64,000 nt of DNA, taken from Actinoallomurus spadix. Its GTDB lineage: Bacteria; Actinomycetota; Actinomycetes; Streptosporangiales; Streptosporangiaceae. The stretch lies in the NCBI RefSeq assembly GCF_024055725.1, contig NZ_JAMXMX010000004.1, forward strand, positions 186,001 to 250,000. The letters run 5' to 3'. The notes beneath the pieces are model-generated. The model saw nothing but the letters and a program-made list of their open reading frames with translations, was not told where the DNA came from and did not search any database. The translations under genes were made by a program, and so were the position numbers. Shown here piece after piece: positions 24,132-33,462 of this stretch (positions are counted from its first letter, which is position 1; every line of letters starts with the position of its first letter).

Positions 24132-25520
24132 TCAGGCGCCGGCGCGGCGGACCGCGCGGCCGAGGTGCAGGTAGAGCGCGTGGCCGGTGCCGTCGTCGCC
24201 CACGAACGCGTGCGGCATGTACATGCCGCGGTCGGCGAGGACCGGGATCAGCATGTCGTCGCGGTAGTGGACGAGCTCGGTACGCTCGGCCCGCCCGCCC
24301 ATCTCCTTGTAGGCGCCCTTGGGGATCTGCTCGATCCAGATCCGCTGGTCGTCGTCCTGGCTGACGGTGAGGTCGAAGACCGAGGCCGAGTAGGTGCCGA
24401 CGTACCGCTCGGCGTCGATGCGCCGGGGCTCCGCGGGCGGGGCGGGGAGCGGGGGCAGCCCGAGCTCGGTGAGCTCGCCCAGCACGTGCCCCACGACGTC
24501 GTGGTAGAGCGAGACGGCGTCACCGCCGTTGGTCAGCAGCGCGATGGCCAGTCCGGCCTCGGGGACCATCCGCAGGAAGGCGGCCTGCCCGATGGTGGTG
24601 CCGTCGTGACCGATGATGGTGCCGGCCGGCATGTCGAACCGTTCGAACCCGAGGCCCCACGACGTCCCCATGAGACCGAGCTCGGGCAGGCCGACCTCCC
24701 GGTCGTGCATCCGGGCGGCGGTCCCCGGAGCCAGCACGCGGGTGCCGTCGGCCGCCCGGCCGTCCTCGAGGTGCATCCGCGCGAAGGCGACCAGGTCCCG
24801 CGGCCGCATCGCGAGCATCGAGCCGGCCGGGGCGTTCGACCGCGCCATGGCCCACATCGGCGCCGGCACGTAACCGGCGCCCGGCTCCATCTCGACATGG
24901 CCCACCGCGGCCCGGAACATGATCGCCTCATAGGGGCCGGTGGCGGTGTGGGTGAGCCCCAGTGGCGCGATGAGGTGTTCGCGCAGGCACGCGTCGTACG
25001 GCTGCCCGCGCAGGACCTCGACGAGCCGGCCGAGCACGCAGTAGCCGGCGTTGTTGTACGAGAACTGCTCGCCGGGCGGGAACAGCTGCGGCACGTCGTG
25101 CAGGGTCGCGACGTACTTCTCGAGACAGTCGTCGCCCACCCCGGTGTCGGTGAAGATGTCCCCCTCGAACCCGGCCGTGTGGTTGAGCAGCTGCCGGACG
25201 GTGATCTGCTCGGCCGCCTCCTCGTCGGCGAGGCGGAACTCCGTCAGATAGGTGCGCACCGGCCGGTCGAGGTCGATCGTGCCCTCGTCGGCCAGCTGCA
25301 TGACCAGCGTGCTGGTCCAGAGCTTGGTGATCGACCCGATCTGGAAGACCGAATCCGCGGTCGCCTCCACCCTGGTCGTCTTGCTGAGCAGGCCGGCTGC
25401 TCCGTCGACCACCTGGTCGTCCTGCATCACGGCCCATCCCACGCCCGGAACCTCGTGTTCCTCGAGCAACAGCGGAAGCCGCTCATCGAGCCAAGCGTGG
25501 ATGTCGTCAAGGTCGCCCAT
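24132..25520 (-). CDS. Beta-lactamase-fold serine hydrolase (S12, D-aminopeptidase/DD-peptidase-like)
   Basis: 462 residues. SITK (Ser63, Lys66), YNN (Tyr155) and GHDGTTIG make a full S12 active site. A C-terminal domain of about 120 residues follows (YVGTYSASVFDLTV). No signal peptide, so cytoplasmic; relatives include D-aminopeptidases and D-stereospecific peptidases, fitting D-residue peptides. It closely resembles the C-terminal half of the fusion at 15340. ATG 25520 is the likely start; an extended frame to 25625 adds a Cys/Arg-rich tail. No ribosome binding site is visible and TAGCAT lies eight bases before ATG, so the array may begin with a leaderless message. Confidence 0.82.
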   Translation of the reverse strand: MGDLDDIHAWLDERLPLLLEEHEVPGVGWAVMQDDQVVDGAAGLLSKTTRVEATADSVFQIGSITKLWTSTLVMQLADEGTIDLDRPVRTYLTEFRLADEEAAEQITVRQLLNHTAGFEGDIFTDTGVGDDCLEKYVATLHDVPQLFPPGEQFSYNNAGYCVLGRLVEVLRGQPYDACLREHLIAPLGLTHTATGPYEAIMFRAAVGHVEMEPGAGYVPAPMWAMARSNAPAGSMLAMRPRDLVAFARMHLEDGRAADGTRVLAPGTAARMHDREVGLPELGLMGTSWGLGFERFDMPAGTIIGHDGTTIGQAAFLRMVPEAGLAIALLTNGGDAVSLYHDVVGHVLGELTELGLPPLPAPPAEPRRIDAERYVGTYSASVFDLTVSQDDDQRIWIEQIPKGAYKEMGGRAERTELVHYRDDMLIPVLADRGMYMPHAFVGDDGTGHALYLHLGRAVRRAGA

Positions 25521-25732
25521 GCGTGGTGATGCTAAGCACAACGCCGTACGGAAAGTTCGTCGTGACCGACAACATGTCGGCGCCGGATGGTCGTATCCGA
25601 CCAGATCTCCGCGCCGCGGCATCACGTCCGGATGACACGGAATCGTGCGAAACGGGAGGTCGCGGGGTGAGACGCACGCCGGTCTGACGCGGGGCGCCGG
25701 TTTTGTCGGCGGGGCAGGGGATCATCGGCGGC

Positions 25733-26041
25733 ATGTGCAAGGACGACCGGTCCGCATTGAGCTGCCCGAGCTGTCATGCGTCACTCGTGCTCGCCGCCAT
25801 CGGCGGCGGCACCTCACCGGTGCTCACCCACCGGGATCCACCGTCCCCACCGCCGGTCCAGGAGGTGCTGGCCCGGTACGCGGGCCGGGCCGTCGATCCG
25901 GCGGCCGCCCGGAACGGTGCCGCCCAGGTTCGCGCCCGCCTGGCCGCGGCCCGCAGCGCGGCGGCCGAACGCCGCGCCCGGCAGGCCGAGGCGCGGCGTG
26001 CCGGTCCCGGCGTCCAAGGCGTGCCCCACCGCGCGGCGTAA
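25733..26041 (+). CDS. Small hypothetical protein with a CxxC motif
   Basis: 102 residues if started at ATG 25733 (an upstream GTG at 25703 is possible). The N-terminus has CPSCH, which could bind zinc. The rest is Pro-rich and then a long Ala/Arg helix (ARLAAARSAAAERRARQAEARR). Codon third positions are strongly GC, as in real genes here, but no clear ribosome binding site is present and overlapping frames are also open. No family recognised. Confidence 0.4.
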   Translation: MCKDDRSALSCPSCHASLVLAAIGGGTSPVLTHRDPPSPPPVQEVLARYAGRAVDPAAARNGAAQVRARLAAARSAAAERRARQAEARRAGPGVQGVPHRAA

Positions 26042-26201
26042 GACCGGCGTCGCGGCTTCCCGGCGAGGCAGCCCACGGACGCAGACCTCCCGAGGGCATG
26101 GCGGCCGTGGCGACGCCGGCGGGCCGCCGCCGGGCGGGTGAGCGCGGGCGCGCGGGAACACCGCCCGGCGGACACGGCCGCCGGGCGGAGGTGAGCGATC
26201 C

Positions 26202-26894
26202 TCACCTGCCCGCGGACCTGCCGGATCGGCGGAGGGCGACGGCCGCGAGGCCGAGGGCGAGCAGTCCGGCGGCCAGGCCCGCGGCGCCGAGGGTGATCCC
26301 GGCGCGGTCTCGGCCCCGCTTCACGGCGGGTGCCGCCTGGGGCGTGCCGGCCTTGGCCAGGGTGAGCGACGGTGCGGGATGCTCCGGTTCGGCGCCGCCG
26401 CCGGGCAGGTCGGTCCAGCGCACGACGCTGGTCCCGCCGCTGTGGTCGGTGTAGGTCTGCAGGGCCTTGAAGTACAGCGTGGCGGTGTCGGTGGGCAGCG
26501 GGCCGAGGGAGATCCAGAACTGCTGGAACCGCCCGGGCTGGATCTTCCCGCCGGACCAGGTGATCGCGGTGACCGCGTCGGTGAGTTCACCGCCTTCGAT
26601 CTCGATCGGCTTGGGCAGGTGGCCCTTGGTGACCTCGACGTTCCAGCCGGGCACCGGCTCCACCGACACCGACGCGATCGGGTGGTCCGTCGGCAGGTAC
26701 AGCTGCACCTTCGTGGTGTCGGCGCCGGTCTCCTCGTTGGGGACGCGGACGTTGAAGGCTCCGTACCCGCCCGGTTCGGCGGTGCGCGGGTTGATGGTGA
26801 CGTGCGCCGAAGCGGGAACGGCCAGGGCCACGACGGTGGCCGTGACGGCGCCGGCGCCGGTCAGCAGGCGCGTGGCGGCATGCGAAAAGGACAT
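26202..26894 (-). CDS. ycnI: YcnI/DUF1775 copper-associated exported protein
   Basis: 230 residues. Signal peptide ending VPASA, then HVTINP: the N-terminal His of the mature protein is the copper ligand in YcnI proteins. GYGAFNVRVPNEE, IASVSVEPVPGW and ITWSGGKIQPGRFQQFWISLG are the conserved DUF1775 core. C-terminal hydrophobic anchor (LGAAGLAAGLLALGLAAVAL) and basic tail place it on the outer membrane face. Start ATG 26894. It follows a His/Met-containing membrane protein gene; both probably serve copper handling. Confidence 0.9.
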   Translation of the reverse strand: MSFSHAATRLLTGAGAVTATVVALAVPASAHVTINPRTAEPGGYGAFNVRVPNEETGADTTKVQLYLPTDHPIASVSVEPVPGWNVEVTKGHLPKPIEIEGGELTDAVTAITWSGGKIQPGRFQQFWISLGPLPTDTATLYFKALQTYTDHSGGTSVVRWTDLPGGGAEPEHPAPSLTLAKAGTPQAAPAVKRGRDRAGITLGAAGLAAGLLALGLAAVALRRSGRSAGR

Positions 26895-27054
26895 GGGTAC
26901 CTCGGGAAGAGTGCGTGCGAACAGGGCGGACGGTGACCACGGCCCGTTCCCCGGCCGGCGAGGCATCGCGGAATGCCCGGCCGCCCGCACGGCGGGGACC
27001 GGGTTCAGGGCGCGCCAGGACGTGTGCGGGCGCGCCGGGGAAGGAACCGTGGGA

Positions 27055-27717
27055 TCACATGGCGGCGCGGAGGCCCGCGCCGACGCCCCGAGGAGGACCG
27101 CGCCGTACCAGGACGTGCCGCAACGCGACCACGGCCGGGGGCGTCTGGTCCGCACTCCGCCGACGTCGGGTACCGGCGGGCCGCCGCGCTCCCACGAGGT
27201 CGGCGTACGCCAGCGGGAGAAGGACGCGCAGCGCGGGGCCGAGCACCGTCTCCGCGAGGACGCTCAGCAGACGCCAGGCGGCCCGCTCCCCCGCGTACAG
27301 CCACAGCGCCACCAGCGCTCCGGCGAGCGCGTGCGCCCCGGCCATGCCGAGACCGGACGTCCCGGCACCGTGGTTCATCGGCGTGACGGCGGCGGCGCCC
27401 GGCGCGGTGTGCACGCCGCCGTGCATCGTCATGGCCGGGTGCGCGAGCGCGGAGCCGGGATCGGCGGGAGTGGCCCAGGCGAACCACTCGTGCAGGCACG
27501 CCTGCACGACCTCGACCGCCAGCAGGATCCACCGGGCGGACCGGTGCCGGTCGGCCAGGTGGTAACCGACCGCGGTCACCCCCGCCACGGCCGACCAGCC
27601 CGCCCACACCGGCGCCGGACGGGCGGCCATCAGATCATGGCCGGCCAGGGACAGCTCGACGCACGCCACGGCGAAAACCGCGGCGCGCATCAGGCGGAAC
27701 CAGGCGGGCGGACGCAT
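27055..27717 (-). CDS. Integral membrane protein, copper-type
   Basis: 220 residues with four to five membrane segments. The central loop is rich in Met and His (HPAMTMHGGVH, PMNHGAG), like copper-binding loops, and an N-terminal segment has GHDLMAARP. No catalytic motif and no named family recognised with certainty. It lies 160 bases upstream of ycnI in the same direction, with a BlaI/CopY-like operator just before its start. A role in copper import or sensing is inferred. Confidence 0.65.
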   Translation of the reverse strand: MRPPAWFRLMRAAVFAVACVELSLAGHDLMAARPAPVWAGWSAVAGVTAVGYHLADRHRSARWILLAVEVVQACLHEWFAWATPADPGSALAHPAMTMHGGVHTAPGAAAVTPMNHGAGTSGLGMAGAHALAGALVALWLYAGERAAWRLLSVLAETVLGPALRVLLPLAYADLVGARRPAGTRRRRSADQTPPAVVALRHVLVRRGPPRGVGAGLRAAM

Positions 27718-27730
27718 GACCTCACCAACG

Positions 27731-27758
27731 ACTACGACGTGTAGTACACGGAGACTAC
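27731..27758 (-). promoter_or_regulatory. Inverted-repeat operator, BlaI/CopY-like, before the copper membrane protein
   Basis: ACTAC-N5-GTAGT (27731-27745) is followed after eight bases by another ACTAC (27754-27758), giving overlapping inverted repeats 14-41 bases before the start codon. ACTACA/TGTAGT half sites are typical of BlaI/MecI/CopY repressors; here the spacer is one base longer than the usual form. The position would block transcription of the copper genes. Confidence 0.55.
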
Positions 27759-27799
27759 ACCGCGCGCCCCGAGACGGCGCCGGGCCCGGGCCGTACCGG

Positions 27800-29248
27800 T
27801 CATCGAGCGGTCGGTGGCGTGGTGGCGCCGGGGCGGGCGCCGGCCGGGTAGGTGGGGCCGGTGATGGCGCGGACGGAGCCGCCGGTGATGGGCAGGCCGC
27901 CGGTGGGCTCGTACGTCGCCTCGTCGAAGGTGCTGCCGGAGGGCGCGTTCGCGACCTCGATGGCCGGCCAGGCGCGCCCGCCGGTGACGGAGGTGGAGAT
28001 GTAGTCGCCGACCATGCGGCCCTGGCTGGTGTCGGCGATCCACGACAGGGTCATCGGACCGGCGACCTGGGTGGGGGTGCTCCAGGTCGAGCCGCCGTTG
28101 GTGGAGGAGGTGTATCCGACGGTGAGCCGGCAGGTGGCGGCGGTGCAGTTCGCGGTCGGGTACCGGTAATAGGTCAGCCCGAGCCTGGCGGTCGAGCCGG
28201 AGGTGGCGCGGTCGACGCCGATGCCGGGGATGAAGTGGTCACCGCCGTCGCTGGTGATGCGGGTGACGGGTCCCCAGGTGGTCTCGCTGGTGGACTTGCT
28301 CATCACGATGTCGTTGGCGGGGCAGCCGGACTGGAAGCGGCAGTCCTGCCAGACCACGTACGCGGTTCCGGCGGCGTCGATCTCGGCGGACGGCAGCGTC
28401 TCGGTGCGCAGATCCCCGGCGACCTCATGGTCCTGGGCCGTCGCGATCAGCACGGTGGCGTTCCAGCCGGCGCCGCCGTTGGTGGAGCGGAACGAGCGGA
28501 TCTGACCGTTGTTGCTCAGATACGGCACCAGGACGGTGCCGTTGGGGCGTACGACCGGCTGACCGCCGAGCCCCGTGGCGCTGGTGGAGTGGACGGTCCA
28601 CGACGCGCCGCCGTTGCTGGAGGTCGCCATCTTGACGGCGTTGCCCGCGCCGTTGTCGTCGAACTCGGTATAGCAGTTGCCGTAGTACGGGCTGGAGGCG
28701 GTGTTGTCGCAGACGATCCAGTTCTTGTCCAGGCTGCCCCCGGTCGCCGTGGCGACCGGATTCGTCCAGGTCAGGCCGCCGTCGGTGGACCGGCTCGTCA
28801 CGACGGCGGCGCCGGTGACGCCGCCGCTGTCGGTGAGCGCGAGCGAGGAGATCATCCAGGTGTTGTGCCTGGCGTCGTAGGCGACGGACTCGTCACTGGT
28901 CCGGTCGTACGGGCCGTTGCCCTCGAACTTGGTGAGACCGGGCAGGAACCCGTGGGTCCACGTGGAGCCACCGTCGGTCGAGGTGGCGAATCCGGCTCCG
29001 GAGGCCCCGCCGTCGTAGAACCGGCCGACCTGGAACGCGGAGACGATGGTGCTGCCCGAGGAGAAGGTGTCCGGTTCGACCTCGGTCCGGTGCTGGCTGG
29101 TGGTGTTGGTGTACGGATCGGTGCTCACCTGGGTGAGCGTGACGTTCGCGGACGCGGGTCCACTGCCGAGGAGTAACGCCGCCACCGCGATCGGGGCGGC
29201 GAGGGGAACGGTCACGAGAGAAGACAGGCGAGAACGCCGGCGGGTCAC
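27800..29248 (-). CDS. Exported BNR-repeat (sialidase-like) beta-propeller protein
   Basis: 482 residues. Twin-Arg-like start (TRRRSRLSS) and signal peptide ending GPASA. At least five Asp-box/BNR motifs: STDGGSTWT, STDGGLTWT, SSNGGASWT, STNGGAGWN, STNGGSTWS. These build a sialidase-type propeller, but the Arg triad and catalytic Tyr of true sialidases were not identified, so enzymatic activity is unproven. GTG 29248 has AGGAGG five bases upstream. Divergent from a second BNR protein at 29533, with a 284-base gap between the starts. Confidence 0.75.
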   Translation of the reverse strand: MTRRRSRLSSLVTVPLAAPIAVAALLLGSGPASANVTLTQVSTDPYTNTTSQHRTEVEPDTFSSGSTIVSAFQVGRFYDGGASGAGFATSTDGGSTWTHGFLPGLTKFEGNGPYDRTSDESVAYDARHNTWMISSLALTDSGGVTGAAVVTSRSTDGGLTWTNPVATATGGSLDKNWIVCDNTASSPYYGNCYTEFDDNGAGNAVKMATSSNGGASWTVHSTSATGLGGQPVVRPNGTVLVPYLSNNGQIRSFRSTNGGAGWNATVLIATAQDHEVAGDLRTETLPSAEIDAAGTAYVVWQDCRFQSGCPANDIVMSKSTSETTWGPVTRITSDGGDHFIPGIGVDRATSGSTARLGLTYYRYPTANCTAATCRLTVGYTSSTNGGSTWSTPTQVAGPMTLSWIADTSQGRMVGDYISTSVTGGRAWPAIEVANAPSGSTFDEATYEPTGGLPITGGSVRAITGPTYPAGARPGATTPPTAR

Positions 29249-29532
29249 GGCAACCTCCTGAACGCTCCGGCGCCGAGGCCGGCGCAGGGCGGGGGCCGGC
29301 GGGGTCACTCGGGCCGAGCGCCACAAATGTGAATGGCGCCAGGTGCCGTGTCAATGGGCCGAATCCGGATGAGGCTTCCGGCCTGAGTTCACCGTGGTCA
29401 CTTACCGCATTCTTTGACCACTGCTGGCCATTGGGGAACTCTGGGATTGTCTCGTCCCTACTCCGAGATCTACGTTCCGCGCGGGCGCGGTCTGCGCGCT
29501 CTTCAGGCGACGGAGCCTGATCGGAGGTAGGG

Positions 29533-31425
29533 ATGCGAAAACGTGGTGCCCTGAGCCTGGTCGCCGCCGGTGGTCTGCTCATCGGCGGGCCGGCCTTAAT
29601 CACGCCCGGCGCGAATGCCGAGCCGTTCGGCTACGCCAAGCTCAGCGCCGTTCAGAAACGACATGTCTCTGGAGCATTGGCCGAAGCCCTGGGCCCCCAG
29701 CGGCTGAACAGGAACACCGTCACCGTCCCGAAGGAGACGGCCGCGTCCGGCTGTTACGGGAATCACGGCCATGACGTCAAGGTCAACCAGAACTGCTCGA
29801 ACGTCTCCGACCCGGACCTCGCCGGGCGCGGGCAGGCGCAGAACGAGACCTGGGTCGCGGTCAACCCGAACAACCCCAGGCAGGTCATCGCGACCTACAA
29901 CGACTACCGGCGCGGCGACGGGACCTGCGGCGTCACCTACTCCCGCGACGCCGGCCGCACCTGGACGGACACCACGGCGCCGAACGGGTTCGTCCGTGGC
30001 ACGGCCTTCGGCGGGAGACCGCGCGAGTACTTCCAGTCCGGCGGGGACACCTCGGTGGCCTGGGACACGCGCGGGAACGCCTACCTGTCGTGCCAGGAGT
30101 TCAAGCGCGGCAACGCCGTCTCCCCGGACGCCGACCAGTCCAGCGGCTTCTACGTCTACCGCTCGACCGGATCCGGCGGCGCGTCGTTCAACTTCGCCGG
30201 CCGCCCGGTCGCCGAGCACGACGACACCGCCGGCGCGGGGAACTTCCTGCTCGACAAGCAACTGCTGACCGTCGACGACCACGTCCGCAGCCCCTACCGG
30301 GACCGCGTCTACGTGACCTGGACGACCTATCCCGAGGACGGCACCGCCTACATCTACGAGGCCTACTCCAGCGACTACGGCGAGCACTTCAGCGCCCCCG
30401 TCCTGGTCAGCTCCGACTCGGCGCTGTGCCCGCAGGGTCATGACATCCCCGCACCGCACGGGCGCTGCAACGACAACCAGTTCTCCCAGCCGATCACCGC
30501 CGCGGATGGCACCCTGTACGTCGCGTGGGCGAACTACAACACCGCGAATCCGGGCAAGGACAATCGCTTCCAGGTCCTGCTCGCCCGCTCGGTCGACGGA
30601 GGCAGGACCTTCTCCGCTCCCGTCAAGGCCACCGACTACTACGACCTGCCCGACTGCGACACCTACCAGGGCGACGGCAAGAACCCCGGCCGCGACTGCG
30701 TACCGGAGAAGGGAAGCGGCACCGACTCGGTCTTCCGCGCCACCAACTACCCCAACGTCACGGTCGACCCGGCGAACCCCAAGCGGGTGGTCGTCACCAC
30801 CGGCTCCTACCTCAACCGCGACTCCAACGAGGCCCGCGGCTGCACGCCCGCCGGCCTCACCGCGGCCGAAGAGGGGCTGGGCAGCCTGTACGACGGTGTC
30901 AAGACCGGCGGATGCAACAACGGCATCGTGATCTCCAGCTCCACCGACGGTGGCGCCTCCTTCACCGGCACCACCACCGACGTGCGGAAACTGCCCGTCA
31001 TCGGTGACAACACCGCACAGGCGCGCAGCGACCAGTACTGGCAGGGCACCGTCTTCAGCCCCCGCGGCACGCTCGTGACCGCCTACTACGACCGGCAGTA
31101 CGGCTCGGACGAGACCACCGGCTTCTCCGATATCACCGTGACCACGTCCAAGGATCTGACCCACTTCGCCAGCACGCGGGTGACCTCGTCCAGCATGCCG
31201 CCGCCGAGCCAGTTCAACGGCCAGTTCTACGGCGACTACATCATGGTCGACGCCACCGCCACGACCGCCCACCCGGTCTGGTCCGACACCCGCAACGCCG
31301 CCCTGTTCCCCTGCCCCGGCACCGGCACGAGCGGCAACCCGCCGCGGCTGTGCCACGCCTCGGCCGCCAACGCCTCCGTCGCCAACGACGAGGACATCTA
31401 CACCGCCGCGGTCCCGATCCGCTGA
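29533..31425 (+). CDS. Exported BNR-repeat protein, larger
   Basis: 630 residues. Signal peptide ending GANA. Cysteines are frequent (GCYGNHGHD, CSNVSD, CGVTYS), consistent with an exported disulfide-bonded protein. BNR/Asp-box motifs SRDAGRTWT, SVDGGRTFS and STDGGASFT, and NETWVAVNPNNPRQ at the start of the propeller. Likely a carbohydrate-binding or sialidase-fold protein; function unknown. Start ATG 29533 with GGAGG just before. Shares its promoter region with the divergent BNR gene. Confidence 0.75.
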   Translation: MRKRGALSLVAAGGLLIGGPALITPGANAEPFGYAKLSAVQKRHVSGALAEALGPQRLNRNTVTVPKETAASGCYGNHGHDVKVNQNCSNVSDPDLAGRGQAQNETWVAVNPNNPRQVIATYNDYRRGDGTCGVTYSRDAGRTWTDTTAPNGFVRGTAFGGRPREYFQSGGDTSVAWDTRGNAYLSCQEFKRGNAVSPDADQSSGFYVYRSTGSGGASFNFAGRPVAEHDDTAGAGNFLLDKQLLTVDDHVRSPYRDRVYVTWTTYPEDGTAYIYEAYSSDYGEHFSAPVLVSSDSALCPQGHDIPAPHGRCNDNQFSQPITAADGTLYVAWANYNTANPGKDNRFQVLLARSVDGGRTFSAPVKATDYYDLPDCDTYQGDGKNPGRDCVPEKGSGTDSVFRATNYPNVTVDPANPKRVVVTTGSYLNRDSNEARGCTPAGLTAAEEGLGSLYDGVKTGGCNNGIVISSSTDGGASFTGTTTDVRKLPVIGDNTAQARSDQYWQGTVFSPRGTLVTAYYDRQYGSDETTGFSDITVTTSKDLTHFASTRVTSSSMPPPSQFNGQFYGDYIMVDATATTAHPVWSDTRNAALFPCPGTGTSGNPPRLCHASAANASVANDEDIYTAAVPIR

Positions 31426-31503
31426 CCGGGTCGTCCGGGCGGCACCGGCCGCGCCGCCCGGACACCCGCGGTGACGCCGCGGCTCGATCACCGATCGGCG
31501 CGG

Positions 31504-31530
31504 TGTCACAGATCCCCGGGCCGCCTTGTC
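31504..31530 (+). promoter_or_regulatory. ECF41-type promoter of the sigma factor gene
   Basis: TGTCACA (31504-31510), 16 bases, TGTC (31527-31530). ECF41 sigma factors recognise TGTCACA at -35 and CGTC-like -10 boxes, and control themselves. The identical arrangement occurs before the NAD(P)-binding gene at 33818-34570. Confidence 0.75.
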
Positions 31531-31592
31531 TCAGCTGTCCAGGGCAAGATGGGAGCGGAGCCGGTCCGGGGACCGAAACGGGGGCGATCATT

Positions 31593-32501
31593 GTGGGCGA
31601 CACCGGGTCGGCGGCCCGTCCGGGTGGGCCGGAGGACCTCGACGAGGCCACGGCGGTCTTCGCCCGGGTACGGCCACGCCTGTTCGGCATCGCGTACCGG
31701 ATGCTCGGCAGTTCCACCGAGGCCGAGGACCTGGTGCAGGAGGCGTGGCTGCGCTGGCAGTCCTACGACCGCGGCACCGTGGCCGACCCGGCCGCGTTCC
31801 TGGCGACCACGGTCACCCGGCTGGCGATCAACATCCTGCAGTCGGCACGGGTCCGTCGCGAGACCTACGTCGGTCCCTGGCTGCCCGAACCCATCGACAC
31901 CAGCGCCGACCCGTACCTCGGCGCCGAACGCGGGGAGGCCCTCAGCCTCGCCGTCCTGCTGCTCCTGGAGAGGCTCTCGCCGACCGAACGCGCGGCGTAC
32001 GTCCTGCGTGAGGCGTTCGACTACCCGTATCCGCACATCGCGGACATCGTCCAGGTCAGCGAGGCGGCGGCCCGGCAACTCGTCAGCAGGGCCCGCAAGC
32101 ACCTGCGGTCCGAGCGCCGGGCACCGGTGACCGGCACCGAACAGCGCAGGCTGCTGACCGCTTTCGTCGCCGCGGCCCGCACCGGCGATCTCGCCGCTCT
32201 CGAGAAGATCCTCGCCGCGGACGTGGTCAGCTACTCCGACGGCGGCGGCGCCGTACGGGCGTCTCGCTTCCCCGTGGTGGGCGCGGTCCGTGTCGCCAAG
32301 TACGTCAGAGCGTTCGCGGACCGGTTCTGGGCCGGTGTCGAAGTGCGGTGGGCCGACGTGAACGGTCAGACGGCCGCCCTGCTCCACCGCGACGGCGAAC
32401 TGTTCACCGTCCTCACGGTCGACGCCTCCGACGATGGCATCGACCGGGTCCTGTGGATGATGAACCCGGCCAAGATCACCGCAGCGTCCGGCACCGCCTG
32501 A
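31593..32501 (+). CDS. sigJ: ECF41 sigma factor with C-terminal SnoaL-like domain (SigJ type)
   Basis: 302 residues. Region 2 at about 15-85 (RLFGIAYRMLGSSTEAEDLVQ, split: AEDLVQEAWLRW), region 4 at about 125-180 (FDYPYPHIADIVQVSEAAARQ). Then a SnoaL/NTF2-like domain to the end. The ECF41 hallmarks are present: WLPEP in the linker, YSDGGG in the SnoaL domain and NPAKI near the end (family NPDKL-like). In this group the tail modulates activity, replacing an anti-sigma factor. GTG 31593 with GGGGCG. An autoregulatory promoter lies about 63 bases upstream of the start. Confidence 0.88.
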   Translation: MGDTGSAARPGGPEDLDEATAVFARVRPRLFGIAYRMLGSSTEAEDLVQEAWLRWQSYDRGTVADPAAFLATTVTRLAINILQSARVRRETYVGPWLPEPIDTSADPYLGAERGEALSLAVLLLLERLSPTERAAYVLREAFDYPYPHIADIVQVSEAAARQLVSRARKHLRSERRAPVTGTEQRRLLTAFVAAARTGDLAALEKILAADVVSYSDGGGAVRASRFPVVGAVRVAKYVRAFADRFWAGVEVRWADVNGQTAALLHRDGELFTVLTVDASDDGIDRVLWMMNPAKITAASGTA

Positions 32502-32502
32502 C

Positions 32503-32643
32503 ACCGCCCTCGTCGCCGAACCGCTCGACCGCGCGTCGGAGCTGCGCTGTTACCTGCGCGACCCCGACGGCTACCTCATCGAGGTGGGCCAGTCCACCGG
32601 TCTGCTCGACGGAATCCTGGCCGCTACGCCCGCGGACTCCTGA
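32503..32643 (+). pseudogene. C-terminal fragment of a VOC (glyoxalase-like) protein
   Basis: Directly after sigJ, a 46-codon frame with no start reads SELRCYLRDPDGYLIEVGQS and ends in TGA. CYxxDPDGxxIEV is the last strand and metal-ligand Glu motif of vicinal-oxygen-chelate proteins. The rest of the gene is missing, so it is a remnant that may have been joined to the sigma gene end by deletion. Confidence 0.7.
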
Positions 32644-32644
32644 C

Positions 32645-33350
32645 CGCGGCCGGCCGTCCGCGCGCTGTACGGGCACGCCGCCGGTGACCCACAGCGCGCC
32701 GGCCAGGCCGTTCTCCTCTTCGAGGACGGAGATGGCCCGCGGCAGGTCGGGCTCGATGGTCTCGCCGCCGCGTTCCAGGGCGTAGCTGTAGGAACCCGAT
32801 GGGCAGTGGTCGATGCGGCCCATGATGTCGGAACGGACGTCGCTGTCCCCGCTGTCGGCGAGCATGTCGGCGATCGGCCGGGTACGCCCGATGCAGAACG
32901 CGGCGTGTCCAGCCGCGGGCTCCCGCCGACGGCGTTGAGCAGGTTCGCGGCCAGCGCCAGGTGGAGCATCTCTTCGATGAAGACTCCGGCCACCGCCTCG
33001 ACCGCTTCGGGATTGCGTTCCGGGTCGAGGGAGTAGAGCGCGCACAGGTACGGCGGCAGGGTCGCGTGTTCCAGCTCGATCGCCCACTGCAGGTGCTCGC
33101 GGAGATCTCAGGTGCCCTCGCCGGTGCCGCGCCGGCCGGAACGGGAGTCGCCGTGCAGTCCCTCGACCGCACCGAGGAGGTTGCGGAGCTCGATCTCTTC
33201 GCGCTGGACGTCGGTGGGATCGAACAGCCACTTCGAGGCCGGCAGCTCGGCGGACTCCTCCGGGCGGCTCGACTCGGACATGGTCAGTTCTGCCTCGATC
33301 TCGACCTCGAGTTCGACCTCGAACTCGGCGTCGCCGGTCGGCTTGTTCAT
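32645..33350 (-). pseudogene. Broken ferritin-like / CDGSH-type iron-sulfur protein gene
   Basis: An intact start (ATG 33350, strong GGAGGAG) leads into an acidic N-terminus ending at a TGA (33108-33110). In the same frame beyond that stop is a ferritin-like segment: DLREHLQWAIELEHATLPPY and VFIEEMLHLALAANLLNAVG, like the VioB family. Near 32905 the reading frame shifts to a segment with RPIADMLADSGDSDVRSD and HCPSGSYSYALE, as in proteins carrying CDGSH/Fe-S domains. The CDGSH cysteines themselves are absent. At least one stop and one frameshift, so inactive unless sequencing error. Confidence 0.72.
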
Positions 33351-33462
33351 CTCTCCTCCACGTGTGGCTTGGACGGGTCACCCGACGGGCCGGGCGCCGG
33401 CAGCCTGGTCCCGGCCGGCAGCGCGCACGCCTCCGCCTGCCAGGCCAGGGCCGCCGGATTCA

